Source: Leptidea sinapis
Lineage: Eukaryota > Arthropoda > Insecta > Lepidoptera > Pieridae
DNA: 64,000 nucleotides
Assembly (NCBI RefSeq): GCF_905404315.1
Contig: NC_066287.1
Span: forward strand, 3,410,001-3,474,000
Direction of reading: 5' to 3'
Below, one piece after another: positions 11,801 through 19,830 of the stretch; positions within the stretch are counted from its first letter, which is position 1; every line of letters starts with the position of its first letter. The notes beneath the pieces were generated by a model. The model ran no database searches, was not told the DNA's origin, and saw nothing but the letters and a program-made list of their open reading frames with translations. Both the position numbers and the translations under genes were made by a program.

Positions 11801-14572
11801 ATATTAAAATCGCGATACAAAAGTAACTGTTGATCGTAGATGGGTGAAAATTTGAAGTAGCACGTATTTTTTAATGCTGACTCATAATCAAACAAATTTA
11901 AAAAAAAATGTCATAAAAATTAAAAAAAAAAAATTGGTGTGGACTACCCTTAACATTTAGGGGGATGAAAAATAGATGTCCGATTCTCAGACCTACCCAA
12001 TATGCACTCAAAATTTCATGAGAATCGGTCAAGCCGTTTCGGAGGAGTTCAATGTTTAACACCGTGACACAAGAATTTTATATATTAGATTTTATTTAAT
12101 TGTACTATGGATCTCTGTGTCTACAATAAAGTTATATTATTATTATAGGCCTCAAATACTATCAAAGCTGAATAAAAAGACGCAAATCTACAATGCAGAA
12201 ACCTATGCTGTCTAATTTATAACACCAGCTTTCCATTGCTGTTGTGCTTAGTTGTGGCTATAATTCCTGGCATGAGCAATTTTTTTATAAATTATTGATT
12301 CATATAGCATATACAGTCAAACCTGGGTAAGTGAGAATTGGATAAGTGAGAAAACTCAATAAAAGGAAAGGAACAGACATAAACTGATGATGCCTACTAC
12401 TCGGCTAAGTCGAGTTAGTAAGTCTTTTGTGGGGCAATGTATATGCTTTTACAACAAGATCCCAGAAAATGTTCAAAACAAAAGTATTACATTATTCAAA
12501 AGAATTGTTAAAAAACGTTTGTGTGGTAAAGGTTACTATAACATAAATGACTTTCTTAATGATACCACAGATTGGGAATGGAGTGACCACCCTATTAAAT
12601 AATAAGTTTAATTGTACAATATTACTTTGTAAACTATTTATTCGATGAGAAAAAAAAGACCGCTGAGTTTGTTGCGCCTATTCTTCTCAGGTCTGAGGCA
12701 TTCATTTTGGAATGGGTGGTAGTTTTTTGATTTTCAATAAGTGATGTCACATCCTATTTTGAATAAAAATATTTGAATTTGAATAGCCAGGACCCGTCAT
12801 TTTAAGCTCCCAAGACCTCTATTAGCGAGAAACAGAAACCTGTGTAAGAGAGAGTCGTTTTTCCCTCATGGACCTCCGTAAGTGAGACTGCTCCTTATCT
12901 ATACCTCTATAAGTGACAGTTGAGCTTTATTTATTTATATTACTCAGGAGCAACATTATAAAATTATAAAATCAAAAGACTATAAAGCTGATAAACTTGG
13001 AAATATTAAGAAGACTAGAGTTTCTAAAATACCAATATTGAAAAGTGCCTTTTGGAATTGATAAAACAAACTGAGAACATTCCCATAGATCATAGATTCA
13101 ATGTGGGCGATAACACCCCCTTGTGGGCGTTTGAGACTTTCGAAAGGGCAGTAGAAGACCCAGAGAAAATTAGGGGGCATTGAGATGGCGCAGCTGGGGC
13201 GTGGGTAGATTAAAAAATATAGTCTAAAAAGGCAAAAACTCTAGACATTTACATATTCTCAAAGTGGGCGGTGAGCAAAATAAGCTTGAGAAACTATGCC
13301 ATAGATGGACCTTTGTTGAAAGAAAAACAAAAGAGTTTGCTACAAAACTGGGAATCCAGATCTTTTCTGCTACCATCGGCTGGTTAGAGGGAAATCAAAG
13401 TGACCTAGATGTTTTTAAAGTGTCAAGGCTCTACCCGTTGATTATGCCAATGATACAAAGGCTTGGATGACCAAGATATTATATACAGATTGGTTGAAAA
13501 AAGTTGACAAACAAATGAAGAAAAACCGAAAAAAAAATCATACGGACTTACCAACACTTGCAAACATAAAAGTAATGTTTTTACCTTCCGAAACTTTACA
13601 AAATTTATGAGTTAGAGAAAAACAATCAAAATACAAAAACAGAAACCCAAACGAAATTGACAGATTTTTTTAAGTGTAAATAAGTTCTAAATAAAATCAA
13701 ATTACATAGTGCATGAAATGTTGTTTTTGTAAGCATCTTGATAACTGCCCTTATAAAGTTATGTGTACCTCTATAAGAGAGAAATGCTACCCATGTACCT
13801 GCATTAGCGAGAAACTCAGGTTAGTGATAAACCTCTATAAGCAAGAATGAGATTGTGCTCCCCTGAACTCTCGCTTATCCAGGTTTGACTGTACTTTATT
13901 TATGCATCTCAAATACAATCAAACCTATAATTATTCATTTTTAAATGCGTACTAAAAGTATATAAATGGCTAGGTATAGCAAAATGGAGCTCACAAATTA
14001 AATTTTTCATTGTTAGCAGTACATCTATTAAAAGATAAGTAACAATATTGTAATAAAATTCTTTAGGGAGAAACAAAGAGTAGACAGAGTGTAACTGAAT
14101 AATCAATCAGGTGCATTTTTAACTATGCTTATTTTGAGAAATAAGAAAAAGAAAAGGAAGTCAACAATTGCTCTTGTTATGTGCTAAAAATTATTTCATA
14201 CTTTTTCTTCTTGTTCCTTTGTCCTACATGTACAAACAAATCTGTTTTATATGAATTATACTATTTTATGGATCACAAAATATTATAAACACTATTACTA
14301 GGTAGTAACATTATATGATACCTTACTGAAGCATATATATCAAAATTTTATAATCGTTTTAGTATCATAGATTCTACAATGCCTAATGACTACAACAGCA
14401 ATATGTCTTCCCGCCGAAACCTATTTTATTATGATCTGATTCAGATGTTTTCATACTTCTAGTATTATCTAGATGTGTTATAAGTACTTACCCTTGCAGG
14501 CCATGCTGGATATCCCTTTACTTTAGCAAATATAAAGTCTCCTGACTTATATTCTCTTACTTTTTTACCCAT
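2726..14572 (-). CDS. PWWP-domain protein of the HDGF/LEDGF family (partial, 4 exons, continues left of window)
   Basis: Join of 14492-14572, 6242-6297, 4812-4974 and 2726-2812 on the minus strand, phases 0, 2, 0, 0, with GT donors and AG acceptors at each junction. The product (about 129 residues so far) starts MGKKVREYKSGDFIFAKVKG, then YPAWPAR, then a stretch ending YFVYFYGTGET. That is the PWWP fold, including the conserved aromatic pocket that reads methylated H3K36 on nucleosomes. The next exon continues the domain (NLPPNMIFDY...). The fourth is acidic and Ser/Asp/Asn-rich, as in the linker that follows the PWWP domain in HDGF-related proteins and LEDGF/PSIP1. Expected role: chromatin reader in the nucleus. 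The region that would show whether it has the C-terminal LEDGF-type integrase-binding domain is outside the window, so HDGF-like and LEDGF/JASPer-like cannot be separated. It is divergent from PIP5K. Confidence 0.88.
3206..3420 (+). mobile_element. Non-autonomous hAT element (MITE), copy 1
   Basis: 215 bp with terminal inverted repeats CATAGTTTCTCGACC at the left and CATATATTCTCAACG (reverse complement of the right end). It is flanked by a perfect 8-bp target duplication ATCTAAAC at 3198-3205 and 3421-3428. An 8-bp duplication and this terminus type are characteristic of the hAT superfamily. Two relatives lie at 13091-13298 and 37146-37355. No transposase is present. Confidence 0.88.
3697..3920 (+). 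repeat. MITE-like repeat, family G, partial
   Basis: It starts near cagtaatagaagag and shares cgcccgaatcgacgcacgc and actggtcgctgtcc with the copies at 50455-50760 and 61485-61797 (reverse). No coding capacity. Confidence 0.55.
4515..4785 (-). repeat. SINE-like repeat, family A, copy 3
   Basis: Reverse-oriented copy with the gagcaggatgttcagc and cttcagaccgaaacac blocks of the family. Its outer end lies only about 25 bp from the donor of PWWP-gene exon 3 (4811), so it was inserted very close to a splice site. Confidence 0.75.
4812..4974 (-). CDS. PWWP protein gene, exon 3
   Basis: The acceptor tttccag precedes 4974 and the donor GTGAGT follows 4812. The exon completes the split Thr codon of exon 2 and encodes ANLPPNMIFDY... 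to GLSEK (54 residues), the C-terminal part of the PWWP domain. The segment with K/R-rich KTVKRRDF and an acidic EIxxF-like stretch corresponds to the helical part of HDGF-type PWWP domains. Confidence 0.85.
5030..5395 (-). mobile_element. 5'-truncated LINE fragment (jockey/CR1-like RT C-terminus)
   Basis: On the minus strand it encodes broken pieces such as LCVEICIFYRIYHG and EELFGLIPAAEFHHRT, the C-terminal region of the reverse transcriptase of the element at 17230-18650. The 3' end (aggcgttgcccgtttgccccc type, at 5040-5060) is present. It has stops and frameshifts and is not functional. Confidence 0.75.
5843..6156 (+). mobile_element. Non-autonomous Helitron-like element, copy 1
   Basis: Inserted as A|TC...CTAG|T with no target duplication: it starts TCTAATATATAAAATTCT and ends ggcCTAG before a T. 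Near the 3' end an imperfect hairpin (TTGTATCGCGAT / ATCGGCAT) precedes the CTAG terminus. These features define Helitron-type rolling-circle elements. Relatives: 8497, 11771 (reverse), 41396 and a divergent one at 25070. Confidence 0.82.
6242..6297 (-). CDS. PWWP protein gene, exon 2
   Basis: The acceptor gttgtttcag precedes 6297 and the donor GTAAGT follows 6242. The 56-nt exon encodes VQRPIGKKYFVYFYGTGE and two bases of the next Thr codon. The FVYFYGTGET segment is the conserved second strand region of PWWP domains, next to the histone-reading aromatic cage. Confidence 0.88.
6645..7032 (+). mobile_element. Helitron-like element, second subfamily, copy 1
   Basis: It shares gaattgctgttcgttagtc, the gaacggctgcaccgattt block and the terminus gtgtcagCTAG|T with 11153-11527. 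The 5' boundary in the ATA-rich run is uncertain. No protein-coding capacity. Confidence 0.65.
7050..8490. other. Intron 1 of the PWWP gene, no recognised feature
   Basis: AT-rich, with scattered short open frames that show no family similarity, codon bias or splice context. A GA-rich run occurs at about 7150-7190. Confidence 0.5.
8497..8780 (+). mobile_element. Helitron-like element, copy 2 (3' end lost)
   Basis: It begins A|TCTAATATATAAAATTC and follows copy 1 closely up to tttgctgg at 8780, where the CTAG end is missing. It is a decayed member of the 5843 family. Confidence 0.75.
9040..9290 (-). mobile_element. RTE-like LINE 3' fragment
   Basis: It contains catcatcatcagcaggaag and gtacactgctggacaaagcc, the reverse complement of the 3' terminus found on RTE-type fragments at 40350, 46416, 48331 and 52811. 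Non-coding remnant. Confidence 0.6.
9892..10117 (-). mobile_element. Helitron-like element, third subfamily, copy 1
   Basis: Bounded by ctagctgacccgg at the left (reverse complement of a CTAG end) and tattagtataga|t at the right (reverse complement of an A|TC start). The middle includes aatcaattcagtagttttcc. The same terminus types occur at 28415-28750 and 37763-38129. Confidence 0.65.
10163..10250 (-). repeat. Foldback/Penelope-like remnant with half a hammerhead
   Basis: It holds aatgatttaagttttc, cgacatgtgtttcgcctc and then diverges to catacctacttcaata. The GAGGCGAAACA side of the ribozyme is present; the CTGANGA side is missing, so this copy cannot be catalytic. Confidence 0.6.
10255..11150. 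other. Intronic sequence, no recognised feature
   Basis: AT-rich DNA with no exon-like frame, clear inverted repeat or family match inside this window. Confidence 0.45.
11153..11527 (+). mobile_element. Helitron-like element, second subfamily, copy 2
   Basis: It starts TCTATATATATAAAAATG and ends gtcagCTAG|T, with gaattgctgttcgttagtc and gtcgggtcagc blocks as in 6645-7032. The element is about 375 bp and has no open frame. Confidence 0.72.
11771..12089 (-). mobile_element. Helitron-like element, copy 3 (reverse)
   Basis: 319 bp, reverse copy of the 5843 family: CTAG terminus at 11771-11774 next to an A on this strand, and TCTAATATATAAAATTCT start at 12089. The 3'-proximal hairpin is kept. 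Confidence 0.82.
12370..12784 (+). mobile_element. CR1-like LINE 3' fragment, copy 1 (nested in Tigger)
   Basis: It encodes the C-terminus of a non-LTR reverse transcriptase protein (FVGQCICFYNKIPENVQNKS, then KRLCGKGYYNINDFLND) followed by a stop and a 3' UTR ending in the short tandem tail atttgaatttgaat, typical of CR1-group elements. It is severely 5'-truncated. Copies at 35866 and 57509 (reverse) are close to identical, which suggests recent activity of this LINE. Confidence 0.78.
13091..13298 (-). mobile_element. Non-autonomous hAT element, copy 2 (nested in Tigger)
   Basis: 208 bp, reverse orientation, ends CATAGATTCAATG at the left and cttgagaaactatg at the right, with a perfect 8-bp duplication CCATAGAT at 13083-13090 and 13299-13306. 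Same family as 3206-3420. Confidence 0.88.
13900..14485. other. Intronic sequence near exon 1 of the PWWP gene
   Basis: AT-rich, no recognised element or exon. Confidence 0.45.
14492..14572 (-). CDS. PWWP protein gene, exon 1 (start codon)
   Basis: The ATG at 14572-14570 is preceded by CAAGAAG and opens MGKKVREYKSGDFIFAKVKG-YPAWPAR. The donor GTAAGT follows 14492. The exon carries the N-terminal strand of the PWWP domain with the motif that gives the family its name (here PAWP). The short N-terminus before the domain matches HDGF-type proteins, which supports this start. Confidence 0.87.
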
Positions 14573-15171
14573 CTTCTTGTGACGCTAATCAAAACTTGGT
14601 AATATTTGTCAGGAAAAAACACCAGAAGCGTCACTGTAATGAGAAATCACGTAACAACATAAAATTTACGTCCGTATGTATAGGGTTCGTAGGTTTAACT
14701 TTGGATAATAATAATTGTTTTCATAATAATTCTTCTAACATTAAAGAGACGCTTCCGATATTAACCTCAACTAGAGTCAAGCTCACCGCGGCAGAAAAAT
14801 CAAAATTTCTAATGACGGAACCGTCATCGGAAGCAATCTGACAAGAATACTTTTTAAAAAATTTAATGGCACGGGATGGTTACACTTAGTTATCGAACTG
14901 GGCTGTCATTCCAAATACATTATATTTTTCTAAATTTCAAAATTTTTTCGAAAAATTCAAAATAATGTAAATAAACTTTGAATCCATGATGTTAAAGGTA
15001 ATAACGATTATTAAATTAATATAAAATAAACAGGAATAAAGTGCTGGATGAAATTGACATACTTCATAAGTAAAAGTGCAGCAAGCAGCTTTATGTTTAA
15101 ACAAAACATTTTGTACCAAAACAAATCAATATTGCAACAGTTGATGATTTATTCTAGACAGCAGATTCTTC

Positions 15172-15539
15172 AGCTCAAGAAAGTTAGCCCCCCAGATTTT
15201 TTTTTTATTTTTTTTTATTACATCGTTAGTTCGCCATTTGTTCTTGATTGTTCTCTATAAACATTTGTTTGTTCTCGATTTTTTTTTTAAATTTGCAATT
15301 CATTAAAATTGGTTAGGTTAGGTTATGTTAGAACAGTTAAAACAACGCCAGAACAGACAGCCAGAACCAAATAGTAGGCGTTTCCCCCCATTTTTAATTA
15401 ATTGTTTTTAAATAAACAAGAAAAGAACAAACAATTATTTTTAGCGAACAATTAAGAACAAACTACGAACTAACGATATGCGATATTGAAAATTCAAAAA
15501 TAGAAAAATTTTTTTTTTGGGAGGCAAAGTTTGATGAGC
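15172..15539. mobile_element. Foldback element with long terminal inverted repeats (Mutator-like)
   Basis: 368 bp with long imperfect inverted arms: AGCTCAAGAAAGTTAGCC at the left against GCTCATCAAACTTTGCC (reverse complement of the right end). Inside them, cgttagttcg...ttgttct arms pair again. It is flanked by a perfect 10-bp direct repeat CAGATTCTTC at 15162-15171 and 15540-15549. A 9-10 bp duplication with long foldback arms fits Mutator-like elements. No transposase. Confidence 0.78.
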
Positions 15540-15549
15540 CAGATTCTTC

Positions 15550-16590
15550 TGCTATATGTCAGCTGAGCACAGCCTCACATTAAATATATTTTTTTTCCAT
15601 ATCCACCATTTATACCCATAATATAACTAATTGTCAAATGTAATCAAATTCTAAAAGTGTAGCAAAAAATACTTAATGCTTTGAATCATATGAATGAATG
15701 TGGACATTAGCGAAATATATAATATAACTTTTGGAACTATGTCAATCTTACACAGCTGATAACATTGATGGCCATGGGTAACAAAATGATTTGTACCATT
15801 GATGACCTATTTAAATATACATAATACAAAATTTTTGCCATGAAAATATGTAAAATCTTAAGCTTCACAATATGCAAAAAATTAATAAGTAAAATCGTAT
15901 ATTTTGTTTGTAGAAAATATAGAGAATTTACAATACAATGTTATGCCAAATATTTGATGTTTATTCTTTATGTTTAAAATTTTTTTTATATGAAACAAAA
16001 TTTAGTTTGACACCTACCCTTTTGGTAATATTGCTCGATCAATTAAAGCAGGCACGATTATTATTTATTATTATTCATTACATTAACTCATTACGCTTGT
16101 AGGTATAGTGTTTGTTAATAAGCGTGGGGCGTCACGCGTGTGTATTATGAAAAGTCTGTCCATCTCTTTCGGGCCGCTTCAAGCTAATTCAGACCCGTTC
16201 AACTTTACTGTGATGACAGACAAAGCCCTTTCTATTGATCAATTCCGGCAATTTCTCTTAACTTCTTGCCTTAATCTCATCAGTTGTTAGTAGTCAAATC
16301 GATGGTTCTGCCCGGTGGTAAAAACTGTAGCTGTACTAGTATTTTCAATGAAAACAATTGATTTTATCTGTACATGTATATATGTTTTTATAATCAACTT
16401 TATATTATGTTCTAACTTACAAAACTAAAATATACATGCTTCATAGTATTCATTTGGGGTTTCATGCAGAAAGAGACCCACGAAATAGCCGATGGCACGG
16501 GTTGGTAATCGTATTTTCATACCTCTTTTATGAATAGATTTTTAGGATCTAGACTTTATTTTATGTATATACTGAACGATATATTAAGAA
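15550..16590. other. Intergenic sequence
   Basis: AT-rich, no recognised repeat boundary or gene. The small open frame at about 16108-16290 has no recognisable motif. Confidence 0.45.
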
Positions 16591-16609
16591 ATACTATATT
16601 CTATACTAT

Positions 16610-16823
16610 TATAATTATATAATATAGTGTTTTATATAATAAATATGTGTTATAACAAGAGCAACCAATACAATTTGTTATTTTTCAAAGTGATAACCCT
16701 CACATCTGGGATAAATTATACAAATTAAATTTACTTACAAAATTAATGAACGAAGCGGGATTCGAACCCGCGACCTCTCGCGTTCCGTGCGAGCACTCTT
16801 ACACTGACTCAACCGTTCGAGCG
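16610..16823 (-). repeat. tRNA-derived SINE, copy 1
   Basis: On the minus strand there is a tRNA-like head: A-box-like TGAGTCAGTG, an anticodon-arm-like CTCGC-ACGGAAC-GCGAG, and B box GGTTCGAATCC inside a perfect GCGGG/CCCGC T-stem. A body follows with aatttgtataatttatccc and cagatgtgagggttatcac. The acceptor stem pairs only 6 of 7, position 33 is C not T, and the head runs into a body shared with 26595-26710 and 56080-56200, so it is a SINE and not a tRNA gene. Confidence 0.7.
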
Positions 16824-16859
16824 ACATACAGTTAATAAATTGATTGATCGAATGGTTGA

Positions 16860-16975
16860 TTTATATGTCTTGTTCAACTCTCAGGTTGTGGCTTCACGGT
16901 TGGCTTGGATCAGTGGAAGAGCACACGCATGGAACTCGGGAGGTATAAATTTGTAGCAGTACCTGCAACAAATAA
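16860..16975 (+). repeat. Second tRNA-like SINE fragment
   Basis: It holds gttcaactctcagg, an A-box-like TGGATCAGTGG and an arm acgcatggaactcgggagg. The B box is missing. A related block (gagagttgaacaagacatac in reverse) occurs in the copy near 56110. Confidence 0.4.
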
Positions 16976-17214
16976 CATCAATAGATAGATGTCTCATACC
17001 TAACCTTTAACATAATACGTTCGTAGAATTGGTGACATTAACTCGTACGAATTGTTTCCGTTAGGTGTAATTTTAGTCATAATATGACAACACTTATGTA
17101 GAGAGACGAGGTACTATCAAATTCTGACAAATACCCATTGCTCCAATAATATTTAGGAGGCACGTGGAGACGTCTTCGCGGAGACAACTTTTATTGTGTC
17201 GTTGTTAGTAAAAT

Positions 17215-18652
17215 GCCGGTTTACTTTGTACTTTATTATTAACACAAAACCGGCAAACTACAGGCCTATTGCTATTACCTCCCTACTCTCCAAAATCATG
17301 GAGAGCATAATTAACCGCCAGGGTATACCTTGAGGGTCACCAGTTGATCAACGACCGGCAGTATGGCTTTCGCCATGGTCGGTCAACTGGCGATCTTCTG
17401 GTATACCTAACACATAGATGGCGGCGGCTATTGAAAGCAAGGGGGAAGGCCTGGCAGTTGGTCTGGATAGAGCGAAGGCCTTTGATCGTGTATGGCACAA
17501 GGCGCTCCTCGCAAAACTTCTATCTTTTGGGCTTCCCGAGAGCTTATACAAGTGGACCTCCAGCTTCCTCACTGGGCGCAGCATACAGGTCGTTGTCGAC
17601 GGTTATTGCTCGAATCCCAAGCCCGTGAACGCTGGAGTGCCCCAAGGCTTTCTCCCACACTGTTTCTTCTGCATATCAATGATATGTTGGACACCGCCAA
17701 CATGCATTGCTATGCAGACGACAGCACTGGTGATGCCGTATACACGGGCCATGCAGGTCTCTTTCGGGAAAACGTCGAGCAGTGCCGGGAGAAACTTGTG
17801 TCTTCTATCGAGTCCTCTCTCGAGAAGGTCGCGGAATGGGGTAAGTTGAACCTTGTCCAATTTAACCCCCAGAAGACTCAAGTTTGCGCGTTTACCACTA
17901 AAAAAACCCCATTTGCCGTATCACCGCTCTTCGAGAACACTTCCCTTAAAGCCTCGCCTAGTATCGGAATACTGGGTCTCGAAATCTCGAGCGATTGCCA
18001 ATTCCGTGGCCATCTGGAGGGCAAAGCCAAATTGGCTTCGAAGAAGCTGGGCGTCATAAATAGAGCAAGGCAATACTTCAAGCCGGCCCACATTCTAGCG
18101 CTCTACAAAGCGCAGGTCCGGCCTTACATGGAGTATTGCTGTCATCTCTGGTCTGGCGCACCCCAGTATCAGCTCGATCCATTTGACCGCGTGCAACGCA
18201 GAGCAGCTCGAATTGTCGGGGACCTAGCGCTCTGTGAACGGCTGGATCACTTGGCGTTGCGTAGAGACGTCGCTTCATTGTGTGTCTTCTACCGCATTTA
18301 TCACGGGGAGTGTTCCGAAGAGCTGTTCAACCTGATTCCTGCCGTCGAATTTCACCTTCGCACGACACGCCACAAGTTACGATATCATCCCCACCATCTG
18401 GATGTGTGGCGGTCCTCCACAGTGCGGTTTTCAAGGAGCTTTCTTCCTCGCACTACGAAGCTGTGGAATGAGCTTCCTTGTGCGGTGTTTCCGGGACGAT
18501 ACGACATGGGCACCTTCAAGAAAAGCGCGCACACCTTCTTTAAAGGCCGACATCGCTCCTGTGATTCTTCTGGTGTTGCAAGAGAGTGTGGGTGGCGGTG
18601 ATCACTTAACACCAGGTGACCCGTACGCTCTTACGCGTTATACACATATAGT
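17215..18652 (+). pseudogene. Non-LTR reverse transcriptase pseudogene (jockey/CR1-like LINE)
   Basis: A 5'-truncated LINE. Reading across three frames gives RT blocks in order: YRPIAITSLLSKIMES, QLINDRQYGFRHGRSTGDL, LDRAKAFDRVWHKALLAKL, NAGVPQG, FLLHINDML, and the catalytic HCYADDS (at about 17710). The C-terminal region follows (LCVFYRIYHGECSEELFN..., WNELPCAVFPGRYDMG). The longest intact stretch is 17492-18601 (369 codons). At least two frameshifts near 17430 and 17650 and an early stop break it. It would have encoded the target-primed reverse transcription enzyme of the element. Many short 3' copies of the same family are scattered through the window. Confidence 0.87.
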
Positions 18653-18659
18653 CAATGCA

Positions 18660-19420
18660 CCTCAAACAAACTCAAAACCGAAATATGACACATGCCACAA
18701 ACGACACCAAAATAACCTTCGACTGCTATGTATACATTTCTGCGTTTACTCCAGTTGTTTAAAATATTATTGGTCAATAGGCAGCCATGTAAGCACTATT
18801 TCAGTTTCAGCTGCGCATTTTGAATTTAGAACCCGCTTTGGACAGTGACATCAGTGGAGAGCAGTTAGGTATTTTTTTAAAACCTGACGAAAAAGAGGGT
18901 TGCTATAAGTTTTACTTTCGTCAGTCTGTCCCTATTTTCCGACCAAGATTTGTTCAGTCTGAGGTTTTTTACATTTTGAATAAAAAATCAGTTTCAAATT
19001 ATAATGGGGAAAATTTGTATGTGTATTTAACTACTATTTGTATTTGTACGTACGTATTTATATTTGTTACTTCTTTACGTTCTTAAGGGATTTGGATAGA
19101 ATAAGTTAAGGTAACCTTTAATGAGAGAAACTACTACTACTCAAATATAATATTTTTATTCGCATAAAATAACTAGTTAAACTGGTTATTTAAATGTTAG
19201 ATTCCTTGAATTAAATAAAATTAATTGTCTTTTACAATTAGATATCTTTTTCAGGGTATCGTTTTGGTATATGTAGTGTAAGTGGACATCAATATATATT
19301 TGTATGACAGGTTTTGTCAAATTTTAAATGTGATTAAATCCAAAAAACTTTAAGTCAGTAGTTCAACAATTAAACACTCGTACACAATTAGTTAACATTT
19401 GGTAAACGCGACGTTGCCAC
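18660..19420. other. Intergenic sequence between LINE relic and possible promoter
   Basis: No gene recognised. A short block near 18690-18740 (atgacacatgccacaaac) is repeated in decayed form near 59815, so part of it is an unnamed repeat. Confidence 0.45.
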
Positions 19421-19424
19421 CTCG

Positions 19425-19547
19425 TTCAGTATTTAAATTCGGGCGGCGCAAACGATATTTACCCGCTCCCTAGTTGGCGGTGAACTCTTGCGTCGAGTGG
19501 TGGTGTGAGGATGAAATTATTCGAAAACGGTGAAAAAAGTAACCCAA
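19425..19547 (+). promoter_or_regulatory. Candidate promoter and 5' untranslated exon, possibly for PIP5K
   Basis: TTCAGT at 19425-19429 fits the arthropod initiator. A CG-containing stretch unlike its AT-rich surroundings follows, ending at a strong donor ATC|GTAAGT (19548). The exon would hold a short ATG frame but no clear protein. It lies 3.6 kb upstream of the PIP5K start codon on the same strand. No transcript evidence is available, and the acceptor upstream of 23133 is weak, so the link to PIP5K is inference. Confidence 0.35.
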
Positions 19548-19830
19548 AAATCGTAAGTATTTTTTCGTTTCACGTCTTTTAGATAACAATTCCATAAACC
19601 TTACTATGTAAGCCTCATAAATATGATATCTGTGCATCTTTTAATGTAGATATAGCGTGCGTCGTTTTAGTAAGTTGAAAGTAATATTCCCGTTTCTGTA
19701 TCGGGAGGTGGGTCGTGCACAGTTAACCAAGCCGGTATGTCCAACAGTTAACCATAGTTAACTGTGTCCCATTGAGTGGTTAAATGTGTCCATGTTTATT
19801 TTAATGTTTTAAATTTAATACTCGTTACAG

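Larger units (their letters stand above)
12314..13891 (+). mobile_element. Decayed Tigger-like (pogo superfamily) transposon with two nested insertions
   Basis: The outer ends are CAGTCAAACCTGGGTAAGTG at the left and the reverse complement of CAGTCAAACCTGGATAAG at the right, each flanked by TA (12312-12313 and 13892-13893), the pogo/Tc1 target duplication. Plus-strand remnants read as transposase: KTKEFATKLGIQIFSATIGW (HTH_Tnp_Tc5/CENP-B region, about 13340) and DWLKKVDKQMKK...NIKVMFLP (DDE region, about 13480-13600), both broken by stops and deletions. Subterminal motifs of the cctctataagtgaga type repeat at both ends. A CR1-like LINE end (12370-12784) and a hAT MITE (13091-13298) lie inside it. 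Confidence 0.85.

Noticed and set aside
12387..12602. Conserved 71-residue protein repeated at 35883
   Set aside because: Both are the C-terminal coding end of a CR1-like LINE with its 3' tail; the sequence similarity is due to recent transposition.
16746..16823. Functional tRNA gene on the minus strand
   Set aside because: C instead of T at position 33, a weak D arm, an anticodon GGA (Ser) without the long variable arm a tRNA-Ser needs, and continuity with a SINE body found elsewhere.
17492..18601. 369-codon open frame as a host gene
   Set aside because: It is the C-terminal part of a LINE reverse transcriptase (YADD and downstream blocks) in a 5'-truncated, frameshifted element, with many partial copies in the window.
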